Positions 1 to 10,923 of a DNA stretch of 64,000 nucleotides are shown here, one piece after another (within the stretch, counting starts at the first letter, position 1; each line of letters opens with the position of its first letter). Position numbers and translations under genes: made by a program. The stretch comes from Alistipes provencensis (GTDB lineage: Bacteria; Bacteroidota; Bacteroidia; Bacteroidales; Rikenellaceae): contig NZ_LT559262.1 in the NCBI RefSeq assembly GCF_900083545.1, positions 124,001 through 188,000 on the forward strand. Reading direction: 5' to 3'. The notes below the pieces were generated by a model, which saw nothing but the letters and a program-made list of their open reading frames with translations, did not search any database and was not told the DNA's origin.

Positions 1-1
1 C

Positions 2-805
2 CGTCTGATAACATCCCTCCTGTTCTGCGCCGGATGCTGCGCTGTCGCCGGACAGCGCCCCGTGGGCGTCGCCTACTACGACGTGGACCGCATCTACGAC
101 ACCGTCCCGGCACTTTTCTACGACGATTCCGACTACACGCCCGAAGGCCGCCTGCGGTGGACCTCGGCCCGTTACGAACGCAAGATACGCAACACGGCGG
201 CCGTCATCGACTCGATGGCCCTGCCCATCGTCGCCCTGTGGGGCGTGGAGAACGAGCAGGTCGTGCGCGACCTCGCCGCAGCCTGCAAGGGCGACTACTC
301 CTACCTCCACCGCACGCTCAATTCGCTCGACGGAATGGATTTTGCGTTGCTCTATTACGGAGACCTCTTCTACCCCGTTTACGACGAGCCGGGCCGCCGC
401 TATCTCTATGTCGAGGGCGAACTGGGGCGCGACACCGTGGGGCTGGTGCTGTGCTCCGACCCGCGCACGGCCCGGTGGCTCATCGGCGACCTGCGCGAGG
501 AGCGCCCGCATGCGAAACTGCTCGTCATGGGCCGCACAGGATCATTTTTCACAACCGATTCCGGACTCCTCGACAAGACCCTGCGGGCCGAAAAAGCCGG
601 CCGCGGCAACGTCCGGAGTACCCGGAAATGGCAGATGCGTGACCGGATTTGGGCCGACACAGCGCTGAAAACTTCCGAAGGCGACGTTTTTGTACGCCGC
701 TATCTGGTTGACCAAAAGACGGGTAACCCCCTCACAACCTACTCCCGAGGGGTCTACCGCGGCGGTTACGGATATTCGCTTCCGGTGTTTGTTTACATCC
801 GGTAG
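2..805 (+). CDS. EEP-fold (endonuclease/exonuclease/phosphatase-like) secreted protein, 5' truncated, probably catalytically degenerate
   Basis: The frame is open from the window edge, so the true start lies outside; the first visible residues are a hydrophobic, Cys-rich signal sequence ending near AGQRP. The mature part begins with the EEP pattern (VAYYDVDRIYDT, then TPEGRLRWTSARY) and keeps DGMDFALLYY. Several active-site motifs expected of this family are altered: the metal-binding Glu of the usual EVEN motif is Gly (LWGVEN), no HWPSRxGG-like motif is seen, and the terminal SDHLPV motif reads GYSLPV. The protein is exported and family membership is fairly clear; loss of activity is my inference. 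It is followed by a promoter region and ppdK. Confidence 0.75.
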   Translation, partial: RLITSLLFCAGCCAVAGQRPVGVAYYDVDRIYDTVPALFYDDSDYTPEGRLRWTSARYERKIRNTAAVIDSMALPIVALWGVENEQVVRDLAAACKGDYSYLHRTLNSLDGMDFALLYYGDLFYPVYDEPGRRYLYVEGELGRDTVGLVLCSDPRTARWLIGDLREERPHAKLLVMGRTGSFFTTDSGLLDKTLRAEKAGRGNVRSTRKWQMRDRIWADTALKTSEGDVFVRRYLVDQKTGNPLTTYSRGVYRGGYGYSLPVFVYIR

Positions 806-810
806 ATTTT

Positions 811-842
811 TTTGGAAATTTCGAAAAGTTTTCGTATTTTCG
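811..842 (+). promoter_or_regulatory. Putative ppdK promoter
   Basis: TTTG at 811-814 and TATTTTCG at 835-842 are separated by 20 nt, close to the Bacteroidetes -33/-7 consensus. The untranslated leader to ppdK would be about 120 nt, and I see no recognisable riboswitch in it. Confidence 0.5.
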
Positions 843-969
843 CAATCCCTTGAGCGAAAATAAAATTTCGCATTGCGGTCACGGCGGCGTTACCGCTATT
901 TTTAGGTCTCGGGGAAACGTGTTAGAAAAAAATTTATATTCACATACCAATTAAAAAAATCAAAAAACT

Positions 970-3699
<2,730 letters not shown>

Positions 3700-3736
3700 C
3701 AACCCCGGTGCCGGAAACGGCCCGGAACAAATTCCG

Positions 3737-3772
3737 AAAACCCGCAGCACGACGGCTGCGGGTTTTCTTTTC
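3737..3772 (+). terminator. Intrinsic terminator of ppdK
   Basis: A 7-bp stem CCCGCAG/CTGCGGG (3741-3747 with 3756-3762) is flanked by A4 on the left and a T-rich run on the right. Confidence 0.85.
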
Positions 3773-3803
3773 GTCGGCAAAACCCCGCGGTTCGTTGAAT
3801 ATG

Positions 3804-3835
3804 TTTGGCCGTTATGGGAAAATTTTCTATTTTTG
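3804..3835 (+). promoter_or_regulatory. Promoter of the small outer membrane protein
   Basis: TTTG at 3804-3807 and TATTTTTG at 3828-3835 with a 20-nt spacer match the Bacteroidetes consensus. The start codon lies 48 nt downstream. Confidence 0.7.
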
Positions 3836-3882
3836 TTTGGCAAACAGTTTGAAAACGTTTATTCAACATAAAAAACGGAAAA

Positions 3883-4344
3883 ATGAAAAAGATTTTATTT
3901 ACGGTGATCGTCGCGCTGTTCGCAGTATCGGCAGTGTCGGCGCAGGACAGAGGCAATTGGGCGCTGGGCCCCCGCATGAACATCTACACCAACACGGGTG
4001 ACGCCGTGGTAGGCTTGGGCGCATTCGGCCGCTACAGCTTCTCGGATAACTGGCGGATCGAACCGTCGCTCATGGCACTGCTGCACAGCGGCTGCTCGAT
4101 CGACATCAGCGTCGATGCCCAGTATGTCTTCCATCTGGGCGAAGGCTGGAGCGTATATCCTGCAGTCGGTCTGACGGCCAACGACATCGGCAAATGGGCC
4201 GCAGGTCTGAACATCGGCGGCGGTTTCGACTTCGAGGTAGCCCGCAACTGGGACCTCTCGGCCGGCCTGAAGTGGCAACCCATGTTCGACGACTGGCGCA
4301 AGAATCCCGTAGTCATCAGCATCGGCGCAGCCTACAAGTTCTAA
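3883..4344 (+). CDS. Small outer membrane beta-barrel protein
   Basis: 153 residues with a clear signal peptide (MKKILFTVIVALFAVSAVSA, then QD). The mature part is a series of alternating strands rich in aromatic and Gly residues, ending in a C-terminal Phe (GAAYKF). This is typical of 8-strand outer membrane barrels of the OmpA/OmpW/porin-like type in Bacteroidetes. The ligand is unknown. It has its own promoter and a perfect terminator, so it is a single-gene unit. Confidence 0.8.
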   Translation: MKKILFTVIVALFAVSAVSAQDRGNWALGPRMNIYTNTGDAVVGLGAFGRYSFSDNWRIEPSLMALLHSGCSIDISVDAQYVFHLGEGWSVYPAVGLTANDIGKWAAGLNIGGGFDFEVARNWDLSAGLKWQPMFDDWRKNPVVISIGAAYKF

Positions 4345-4362
4345 ACGGCTCCGTCCGGATAA

Positions 4363-4404
4363 AGCAAACCCGGAAACCTGCGATGGTTTCCGGGTTTGCT
4401 TTTT
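4363..4404. terminator. Strong bidirectional terminator between convergent genes
   Basis: A perfect 16-bp stem (4363-4378 with 4385-4400), a 6-nt loop and a following T-run. It serves the rightward beta-barrel gene and probably the leftward 4422-4946 gene too. Confidence 0.9.
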
Positions 4405-4421
4405 GCCATTTCACAAAACAC

Positions 4422-4946
4422 TCAGCGCTTTTCATTGACACGGATCATCTCGAATATCTTGTACCCGACCGGCGCGTAACTGCGCCACGCCGAACGCTTG
4501 ACCCGGTAGGCGTAAGGCCGTCCCCCGGCATAGAGCGTCACTTCGGGCACGGCCTCCTCGTCGAAAAATCCGCAAAGCTGCGAACCGTCGGCATCGAAAG
4601 TATAGCGGTGTTTCCACCCTTTCTTCTCCGGTTCGAGGTATAGTTTCTCCACAGGGCCCGCCATCACCACCCGTCCCGACTCGAAACGCACCGAATCGAC
4701 CGGAACGGCCTGCGCCATGCGGCACGAGAAATTGATCGTCGCACGGCCGCCGCGGTGCTCCTTGTAGGTGATGTCGAAGGTCAGGTCGCCCGTCTGCGGG
4801 CTCTCGAAGAGCGTCACCGGGAACGTGTGATAAATCACCCCGTCGGTCTCGGCCTTCGAGACGTAGTGGCTGCGAATGTTCTGCGCCGAAGCCGTCAACG
4901 CGGCCCCGGCGACACAGCATGCAGCCAGCAACAGGCGTTTAGTCAC
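4422..4946 (-). CDS. Secreted protein of unknown function
   Basis: About 174 residues if translation starts at the GTG at 4946, which overlaps the stop of the upstream gene and gives a good signal peptide (VTKRLLLAACCVAGAALTASAQ). An upstream ATG at 4985 would put 13 charged and polar residues before the signal sequence, so I prefer the GTG. The mature part is beta-rich, with RSHYVSKAETDGVIYHTFP and a late FDEEAVPEVTLYAGGRPYAYRVKRS stretch. I do not recognise a named domain. It is the last gene of the def-TRL-like unit. Confidence 0.65.
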   Translation of the reverse strand: MTKRLLLAACCVAGAALTASAQNIRSHYVSKAETDGVIYHTFPVTLFESPQTGDLTFDITYKEHRGGRATINFSCRMAQAVPVDSVRFESGRVVMAGPVEKLYLEPEKKGWKHRYTFDADGSQLCGFFDEEAVPEVTLYAGGRPYAYRVKRSAWRSYAPVGYKIFEMIRVNEKR

Positions 4947-5241
4947 CGTAAACGATGATCGTATAGATCGTGTAGACCCCGACATAGGACTTGGCCTGAT
5001 AGTCTACATGATGGATGCGCGTGATGCCTGCCTCGCGGGCTGCGGCCTGAATGCTCGCATCCCCCATGGCGACAATGCCCAGATAACCTTTGGCCTCGGC
5101 GGTGCCGACCTTGCTCGACCCGGCGTTGCCCGTCACGGCCAGTCCGTCCTTCACATCGGTGTAGATGCCTCCCACGAGCGGAGACTTGACGCATCCGACG
5201 AACATCATGGCCGCGAATGCCAGCGTAAAGATTTTTTTCAT
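4939..5241 (-). CDS. TRL-like lipoprotein
   Basis: 100 residues from the ATG at 5241. The signal peptide MKKIFTLAFAAMMFVGC carries a lipobox Cys, followed by the TRL-family pattern: GGIYTDVKDG, then NAGSSKVGTAEAKGYLGIVAMGDASIQAAAREAGI, which resembles bacterial lipoproteins in which most residues fall in this repeat-like core. Function is unknown; the location is the cell envelope. It lies 7 bp after def and overlaps the next gene by 8 bp, so it is probably cotranscribed. Confidence 0.75.
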   Translation of the reverse strand: MKKIFTLAFAAMMFVGCVKSPLVGGIYTDVKDGLAVTGNAGSSKVGTAEAKGYLGIVAMGDASIQAAAREAGITRIHHVDYQAKSYVGVYTIYTIIVYGD

Positions 5242-5248
5242 AGTCACA

Positions 5249-5794
5249 CTATTTTGTTTTATAGGCACAGCGGTATTTCCCCTTTGCCAGATTCAACAAT
5301 TTACTCTTGAGCAGTTGGCGGCGCAGCGGGGCGATGCGGTCGGTGAAGACCACGCCCTCGATATGGTCGTACTCGTGCTGGATGACCCACGCCTTGAGCC
5401 CCGTGAACTCCTCGTCGTGCTCGACGAAATCGGTGTCCAGATAACGCATGCGGATCGCCAGCGACCGCGCTACGTCGGCATGGATGCCGGGGAAGGAGAG
5501 GCACCCCTCGTTGTAGGTCTTCTTTTCCTCGGAATAAGCGTAAATCTCGGGATTGATGAAGGCGCGCTTGTAGTCGGCACACGAAGGGTCTTCTTCGCCC
5601 CACGGCGTGCAGTCGACGATGAACAGGCGGATGTTCTTGCCGATCTGGGGAGCGGCCAGACCGACGCCTTCGGCCTCTTCGAGCGTGAGGAACATGTCCT
5701 CGGCCAGTTTTTTCACTTCGGGGTAATCGGGCGTTATCTCCTCGCAGCGTTTGCGAAGCACCTCATCCCCGTAAATAACGATCGGGTATATCAT
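5249..5794 (-). CDS. def: Peptide deformylase
   Basis: 181 residues. It removes the N-formyl group from nascent proteins. All three family motifs are present: GVGLAAPQIG (motif 1), EGCLSFPG with the metal-ligand Cys (motif 2), and QHEYDHIEG with the HExxH metal site (motif 3). Full length with an intact C terminus. It heads a short leftward unit with the TRL-like and secreted-protein genes. Confidence 0.97.
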   Translation of the reverse strand: MIYPIVIYGDEVLRKRCEEITPDYPEVKKLAEDMFLTLEEAEGVGLAAPQIGKNIRLFIVDCTPWGEEDPSCADYKRAFINPEIYAYSEEKKTYNEGCLSFPGIHADVARSLAIRMRYLDTDFVEHDEEFTGLKAWVIQHEYDHIEGVVFTDRIAPLRRQLLKSKLLNLAKGKYRCAYKTK

Positions 5795-5849
5795 AAAAAC
5801 AATCTATAAACAATTTTAGCAGGCAATCTCATTCTCGCTCGCCGTTGTC

Positions 5850-5911
5850 GCGGCCTTTGGCCGCGTTTGCAAATCTGCCCCCACCCCAAGCCCCTCCCTC
5901 GGGAGGGGCTT
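5850..5911. repeat. Two consecutive intergenic hairpins
   Basis: GCGGCC-TTT-GGCCGC at 5850-5864 and an 11-bp perfect stem at 5888-5898/5901-5911. They lie between ruvX and def on the leftward strand. Neither is followed by a good T-run, so they may be processing or stability elements rather than a terminator. Confidence 0.6.
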
Positions 5912-5928
5912 GTCGCATCGCGACCAAA

Positions 5929-6348
5929 TTATCGGCAGGAAATACTTTCCATATACGATTGGAGGATAATCGTCGCAGAAATCTTATCCACCAACGCCTT
6001 GTCGCGGCGGGCCATCCTGCCGATGCCGCTTTCGAGCATCGTGCGGTGGGCCATCACCGAGGTAAAACGTTCGTCGTGGAAAACCACCTCCTTGTCCGGC
6101 CAAGCTTTCCGCAGCCGGCCGGCCAGCGGTTCGATGAACCGCCATGTCTCCGACGGCGTGCCGTCCATCCGCGAGGGCTTCCCCACAACTATCGTACTAA
6201 CGTTCTCCCGGGCGAAATATTTCGCCAGCCACGCCTCCAGTTCCTTCGTCGGAACCGTCTCCAGTCCTCCGGCGATCAGGCGCAGGGGATCGCTCACGGC
6301 AATTCCCGTGCGCTTGGTCCCGTAGTCTATGGCAAGGATGCGGCCCAA
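5929..6348 (-). CDS. ruvX: Putative pre-16S rRNA nuclease / Holliday junction resolvase-like RuvX (YqgF)
   Basis: 139 residues, normal for the family. The RNase H-like fold begins with ILAIDYGTKRTGIAVSD, where the first Asp is catalytic, continues with STIVVGKPSRMDGTPSE and HDERFTSVMA, and ends with DKISATIILQSYME. The start is TTG at 6348, 1 nt after the glyS stop, implying translational coupling. Acts in rRNA maturation or recombination by homology. Confidence 0.93.
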   Translation of the reverse strand: MGRILAIDYGTKRTGIAVSDPLRLIAGGLETVPTKELEAWLAKYFARENVSTIVVGKPSRMDGTPSETWRFIEPLAGRLRKAWPDKEVVFHDERFTSVMAHRTMLESGIGRMARRDKALVDKISATIILQSYMESISCR

Positions 6349-6349
6349 A

Positions 6350-7894
6350 TCAGAGGTTCAGCGTCTTGAACAGTTTGCGGTAGGAGCACTCCTCGTCGAC
6401 GAGCGACGGCAGCGACTCGATCAGCACGCGCTCCTGCTCCATCGTATCGCGGTGGCGGACCGTCACCGTGCCGTCCTCCAGCGTCTGGCCGTCGACCGTC
6501 ACGCAGAACGGCGTACCGATGGCGTCCTGACGGCGGTAACGCTTGCCGACGGAGTCCTTCTCGTCGTAAACGACGTTGTAATTGTATTTCAGCAGGTCGA
6601 CGATCTTCTGCGCCACCTCGGGCATGCCGTCCTTCTTGACCAGCGGCAGCACGGCCACCTTGATCGGAGCCAATGCGGGCGGGAATTTCAGCACGACGCG
6701 CGAATCGCCGCCCTCCAAAGTCTCCTCGGTGTAGGCCGCCGACATCACCTGCAGGAACATGCGGTCGACGCCGATCGAGGTCTCGACCACATAGGGAACA
6801 TAGCTTTCGCCCGTCTCGGGGTCGAAATACTGGATCTTCTTGCCGGAGAATTTCTGGTGGCTGCCCAAGTCGAAATCCGTCCGCGAGTGGATGCCCTCGA
6901 CCTCCTTGAAGCCGAACGGGAAGTTGTATTCGATGTCCGTTGCTGCGTTTGCGTAGTGGGCCAGCTTGTCGTGGTCGTGGAAACGGTAGTTGTCGTCGCC
7001 GAAGCCCAGCGCACGGTGCCATGCCATGCGGGTGTTCTTCCACTCGTTCCACCACCCCATTTCGGTCCCGGGGCGCACGAAGAACTGCATCTCCATCTGC
7101 TCGAACTCGCGCATGCGGAAGATGAACTGACGGGCCACGATCTCGTTGCGGAAAGCCTTGCCGATCTGCGCGATACCGAACGGAATCTTCATGCGGCCGG
7201 TCTTCTGCACGTTCAGGAAGTTGACGAAGATACCCTGCGCCGTCTCGGGACGCAGGTAAATGGTATTCGCGCCCTCGGCCGTAGACCCCATTTGTGTGGA
7301 AAACATCAGGTTGAACTGCCGCACCTCGGTCCAGTTGCGCGTGCCCGAGATCGGGCAGGCGATCTCGCAATCGACGATGATCTGGCGCAGCTCCCCGAGG
7401 TCGTTGGCGTTCAGCGCATCGGCGAAACGCTTGTGCACCTCGTCGCGCTTGGCCTGCAACTCCACGACACGCGGGGAGGTTTCGCGGTATTTGGCCTCGT
7501 CGAAATCGGCGCCGAAGCGCTTGCGGGCCTTCTCGACCTCTTTCGCGATCTTTTCATCCTGCTTGGCCAGCCACTCCTCGACCAGCACGTCGGCGCGGTA
7601 GCGTTTCTTCGAATCCTTATTGTCGATCAGCGGGTCGTTGAAGGCCGAGACGTGTCCCGAAGCCTCCCAAGTCTTGGGGTGCATGAAGATCGCGGCGTCG
7701 ATGCCGACGATGTTCTCGTGCAGTTTGACCATCGAATCCCACCAATAGCGCTTGATGTTGTTCTTCAGTTCCACGCCGTTCTGTCCGTAATCGTATACGG
7801 CACCGAGCCCGTCGTATATCTCGCTCGAAGGGAATACGAATCCGTACTCCTTGCAATGGGCGACCAGTTTCTTGAAAAGTTCTTCCTGAGTCAT
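6350..7894 (-). CDS. glyS: Glycyl-tRNA synthetase (dimeric, eukaryote/archaea-type class II)
   Basis: 514 residues. It charges tRNA-Gly. The N terminus GFVFPSSEIYDGLGAVYDYGQNG and the motif-2 region FRNEIVARQFIFRMREFEQMEMQFF identify the single-chain alpha2 type rather than the bacterial GlyQ/GlyS type. Later YGANAATDIEY-like and GVDRMFLQ motif-3 segments and an anticodon-binding C-terminal domain (APIKVAVLPL, then DGQTLEDGTVTVRHRDTMEQERV) are present. Transcribed with ruvX. A -7-like TACTTTTG lies at 7930-7937 on the minus strand. Confidence 0.97.
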   Translation of the reverse strand: MTQEELFKKLVAHCKEYGFVFPSSEIYDGLGAVYDYGQNGVELKNNIKRYWWDSMVKLHENIVGIDAAIFMHPKTWEASGHVSAFNDPLIDNKDSKKRYRADVLVEEWLAKQDEKIAKEVEKARKRFGADFDEAKYRETSPRVVELQAKRDEVHKRFADALNANDLGELRQIIVDCEIACPISGTRNWTEVRQFNLMFSTQMGSTAEGANTIYLRPETAQGIFVNFLNVQKTGRMKIPFGIAQIGKAFRNEIVARQFIFRMREFEQMEMQFFVRPGTEMGWWNEWKNTRMAWHRALGFGDDNYRFHDHDKLAHYANAATDIEYNFPFGFKEVEGIHSRTDFDLGSHQKFSGKKIQYFDPETGESYVPYVVETSIGVDRMFLQVMSAAYTEETLEGGDSRVVLKFPPALAPIKVAVLPLVKKDGMPEVAQKIVDLLKYNYNVVYDEKDSVGKRYRRQDAIGTPFCVTVDGQTLEDGTVTVRHRDTMEQERVLIESLPSLVDEECSYRKLFKTLNL

Positions 7895-7980
7895 CGCAAT
7901 CTATTTTACTTTACTGATTTACCGAATTACAAAAGTACAAAATAAATGGAAAATGCCGCTTTCGAACGGGATTTTATTTC

Positions 7981-8047
7981 TATATTTGTACCGACGGCCT
8001 GCGAGGGCCGCCGACATACGACGATAAAAAGCGCATCGGCTTTTTTC
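7981..8047 (+). ncRNA. Candidate small RNA (promoter-like box plus terminator)
   Basis: TATATTTG at 7981-7988 is a match to the -7 consensus. It is followed by a GC-rich hairpin (around 7995-8010) and then by AAAAAGC-GCATCG-GCTTTTT (8026-8045), which is a classic short terminator with a T-run. There is no open frame of note. No clear -33 element and no family match, so this is tentative. The rest of the gap 7895-8236 shows nothing else I can name. Confidence 0.35.
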
Positions 8048-8236
8048 TTACTGCGGAAAATTGGACACTTTCACGAATGGTAAGGAATCAGGTTGATGCT
8101 CTCGCTGTTTTTCAGCGTGGGCATATTCCATCATTCTACCATTCGGGTCGTCCAATACCCCTGCAGTGAATGTGGAATTTTGCCTGCGCCTTTTGTTTGC
8201 CGGGACGGGAACAACCCTTTAAACAAAATAAACGAA

Positions 8237-9421
8237 ATGAAAACAGCAAAATTCTTCATGGCCTTCATGGCCGCCGCGCTGCTCGCGTCATGCAGCGACA
8301 AAGACAACGATTATTCGGGCGATTTCGGGCAGATCAAGGTCCCGGACACCCGCCAGTTGGAACAGACCGCCGGGTCCGACGACACGCAGGCGGCTCAGGG
8401 CGTGACCTTCACGACCGAAGGGGCATGGACCTCGACAATCGCCCAGACCCGCGCCGAAGCCCCCGACTGGATCTCCGTATCGCCCGACCACGGCGACGCA
8501 GCGGGAACCTACACGCTGAAAATCACCCTTGAACCCAACGATTCCGAAGAATCCCGTTCGGCGACGATCGTCATCACATGCGGCACTTCGAAGATCGAGA
8601 TCAGCGTCACGCAGGAGGGTTCCGAAGACCCGATCACACCATCGCCGGAGCTCAACGTCATTCAGAAGATCGAATGGTATAATCTCGACAATCCGCAAAA
8701 ACCCGAGATAGAATTTATCGGCGAATTTACCTACACCAGCCGGGGACTTCTCAAACGCTACGAAGAGAAACCGAACGCGGCGTCCCAGCCCGAATTGTGG
8801 CACTCCATTTTCTACAACATGCAGGACAAAACGGCCTCGTATGTCTACTACGACCCCAAAGACCAAAATGAAACGCCGCAGGTCGTGACGCTCGACGCCA
8901 AAACAGGTTACTGGACCGGCCGCACCTACTCCTACTCCGGAGACGGTTGGAGCGCAAAGCAGGTCACATCCTATACATACGATGCAAACGGTTGTCTGCA
9001 AAAGGAAGAAGGCTCGCATCTCTCCACGCCCTCCGGTGAGAAGGATTCCCGATGGACCTTTACATACACTTGGCAGAACGGAAACCTCAATGCCATCAAA
9101 TACGATTTCCACGACGAGGACCCGGACTACAAGCCATTGAGCATTACATTCAGCTACGACACGGAAGCCAATCCTTTCGCCGACACATCGGTCGATCCCG
9201 TGCTGCTAAATACCCACATCGAGTATTTTGACGAGTTAGCCCTCGGATTTCTGGGCCGACACAGCGCCAAGCGCCTCAGGTCAATCACAAGCTGGGACGG
9301 CGAAACGACAACCTACACATACATTTACGATGCAAAGGATCGCATTTCACGCATAGACTTGGAAAACAGAAACGGCGAATACGTCAACCGCGAATACGCT
9401 ATCTTCACCTACGCGGAATAA
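8237..9421 (+). CDS. BACON-domain lipoprotein with YD-repeat-like C-terminal half
   Basis: 394 residues from the ATG at 8237, the only start that gives a lipoprotein signal (MKTAKFFMAFMAAALLASC). Residues about 40-125 form a BACON-like domain: GAWTSTI, then PDWISVSPDHGDAAGTYTLKITLEPNDSEESRSATIVITCG, ending ISVTQEG. BACON domains occur in surface carbohydrate- or mucin-binding proteins of Bacteroidetes. The C-terminal half has repeated Tyr-rich strands (SYTYDANGCLQ, FTYTWQNGNLNAIKY, YIYDAKDRISRI) resembling YD/RHS or DUF4595-type repeats. Probably surface exposed. The ligand is unknown. Confidence 0.8.
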   Translation: MKTAKFFMAFMAAALLASCSDKDNDYSGDFGQIKVPDTRQLEQTAGSDDTQAAQGVTFTTEGAWTSTIAQTRAEAPDWISVSPDHGDAAGTYTLKITLEPNDSEESRSATIVITCGTSKIEISVTQEGSEDPITPSPELNVIQKIEWYNLDNPQKPEIEFIGEFTYTSRGLLKRYEEKPNAASQPELWHSIFYNMQDKTASYVYYDPKDQNETPQVVTLDAKTGYWTGRTYSYSGDGWSAKQVTSYTYDANGCLQKEEGSHLSTPSGEKDSRWTFTYTWQNGNLNAIKYDFHDEDPDYKPLSITFSYDTEANPFADTSVDPVLLNTHIEYFDELALGFLGRHSAKRLRSITSWDGETTTYTYIYDAKDRISRIDLENRNGEYVNREYAIFTYAE

Positions 9422-9440
9422 CGGCAGGCTCTGTGCGTAA

Positions 9441-9472
9441 AACGGCGGACAGCACCGAAACTGTCCGCCGTT
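9441..9472. terminator. Bidirectional terminator between the BACON lipoprotein and radC
   Basis: A 12-bp perfect stem AACGGCGGACAG/CTGTCCGCCGTT with an 8-nt loop between convergent genes. Confidence 0.85.
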
Positions 9473-9495
9473 TACATATCGTTATCTCCGCCGTC

Positions 9496-10131
9496 CTACC
9501 CGATCAACCCTTCGCGCAGAAACGAGAAATCCCCCTCGCGGGCGATAATCAGGTGATCCAGCAGGCGGATATCGAACAATGCCGCGGCGCGTGCCACACG
9601 CTCGGTCAGCGTCCTGTCCTGCCCGCTCGCCTCGGGGGTTCCCGAAGGATGGTTATGAATCAGTATCAACTGGGTGGCAAGCAGTTCCAGCGCCCGTTTG
9701 ACGATCAGCCGGTGGTCGACCACCGTGCCCGTCACGCCGCCCTGACTCACGCGCTGGCGCTCGATGATGCGGTTCGACGAAGTGAGGTAGACCACCCAGC
9801 ACTCCTCGTGCGCGAGACGTTCCAACTGCGGTCTGAACAGCCGCACCACGTCGTCGCTCGTCGCCACGAAATCGGCCTCCGCAGCCCGGTCCGCCTCCGC
9901 GCGGCGTCCGAATTCCGCAGCCGCCAGCAGCAACCGCGCCCGCTTCAGCCCCAGCCCGCCGACCATACGCAGGCGGGCTTCGGACTCCCCGGCGATACGC
10001 GCCGGCGAACCGTCGTAAGCCTCCAGCAACGCCCGGGCCGCCTGAGCGTCCTCGGTGAGCAGGGTCAGCAACTCGGCATTGTCCAGCGCCTCCGCACCGC
10101 GTGCGGCCATTTTATCGTGGATGTTTTTCAT
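9496..10131 (-). CDS. radC: RadC family JAB-domain protein
   Basis: 211 residues from the ATG at 10131, which overlaps the rnc stop as ATGA. Upstream codons in frame belong to rnc. N-terminal helix-hairpin-helix (GGLGLKRARLLLAAAEFGRR) is followed by the MPN/JAB metal site HNHPSG with the downstream Asp of S.QD (ASGQDRTLTERV). The family was named for DNA repair, but the biochemical role remains unclear. Confidence 0.93.
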   Translation of the reverse strand: MKNIHDKMAARGAEALDNAELLTLLTEDAQAARALLEAYDGSPARIAGESEARLRMVGGLGLKRARLLLAAAEFGRRAEADRAAEADFVATSDDVVRLFRPQLERLAHEECWVVYLTSSNRIIERQRVSQGGVTGTVVDHRLIVKRALELLATQLILIHNHPSGTPEASGQDRTLTERVARAAALFDIRLLDHLIIAREGDFSFLREGLIG

Positions 10132-10904
10132 CGGCTCTCCAGACGGTCGACCTTGTCCAGCAGCGAAGCGCACTGCTCGTCGCTCAGGTACTGCGACACG
10201 GAGAACGACGCGCGCTGCTCAGCCTCCTTTTTCGAATCCCCGGCACCGTGCCCCACCTCCATATCGTCGACCAGCACCGTACAGTAGAAGACCGGGTGGT
10301 TCGAGGCGTACTCCTTGTCGTGCTCCGTGCGAAACTCGATGCGGTGGCGGTTCTTCTGGCTCCACTCGATCAGACGGCTCTTGAAATCGGTTTCCGACTC
10401 GGTAAGCTCCTCCAGATCCAGAAAGCGGAGATAGATATTGTTGATAAGCAGGCGGTTGACGAACTCATAACCCTGATCCAGATAGACCGCGCCCATCATC
10501 GCCTCGAAAGCGTCGCCGTAGATATGCTTCTGGGCGATGCCGGCCCCGCCGTTCGAGATCACATGGGCATCCAGCCCCAACTTCACCGCCAGCGCATTGA
10601 GCGACTGCCGCGAAACGATCTTCGACCGCAACTGGGTCATGAATCCCTCGTCCTGATCGGGGTATTCGATGAACAGGTAGTCCGAAGTCACGGCCTCGAT
10701 CACCGCGTCGCCCAGATATTCCAGACGCTCGTTGTTGATCGACCGGCCGTCCTCCAAAACCAAAGAAGCTGACTTGTGAATCAAAGCCAGCTTGTAAAGT
10801 TCGATGTTGTGCGGAATGAATCCGAACAGATCATCGACAATTCGGTAATACACCCGGTCACGCCCGTAATTCCGCCGCAGCGGACGCAGTAGAAAATCAA
10901 TCAC
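10128..10904 (-). CDS. rnc: Ribonuclease III
   Basis: 258 residues. Cleaves double-stranded RNA in rRNA and mRNA processing. The signature NNERLEYLGDAVIEAV is intact, with the second acidic cluster at GDAFEAMMGAVYLDQG. A C-terminal double-stranded RNA-binding domain (SDFKSRLIEW-like, GAGDSKKEAEQRAS) follows. It lies 19 bp downstream of fabF, the conserved acpP-fabF-rnc order, and is coupled to radC. Confidence 0.97.
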   Translation of the reverse strand: MIDFLLRPLRRNYGRDRVYYRIVDDLFGFIPHNIELYKLALIHKSASLVLEDGRSINNERLEYLGDAVIEAVTSDYLFIEYPDQDEGFMTQLRSKIVSRQSLNALAVKLGLDAHVISNGGAGIAQKHIYGDAFEAMMGAVYLDQGYEFVNRLLINNIYLRFLDLEELTESETDFKSRLIEWSQKNRHRIEFRTEHDKEYASNHPVFYCTVLVDDMEVGHGAGDSKKEAEQRASFSVSQYLSDEQCASLLDKVDRLESR

Positions 10905-10923
10905 GGCACGGGTCGTTAGGGGG

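Noticed and set aside
8093..8236. 48-codon N-terminal extension of the BACON lipoprotein
   Set aside because: The lipoprotein signal starts at the ATG at 8237; the upstream part has no signal and reads as noncoding.
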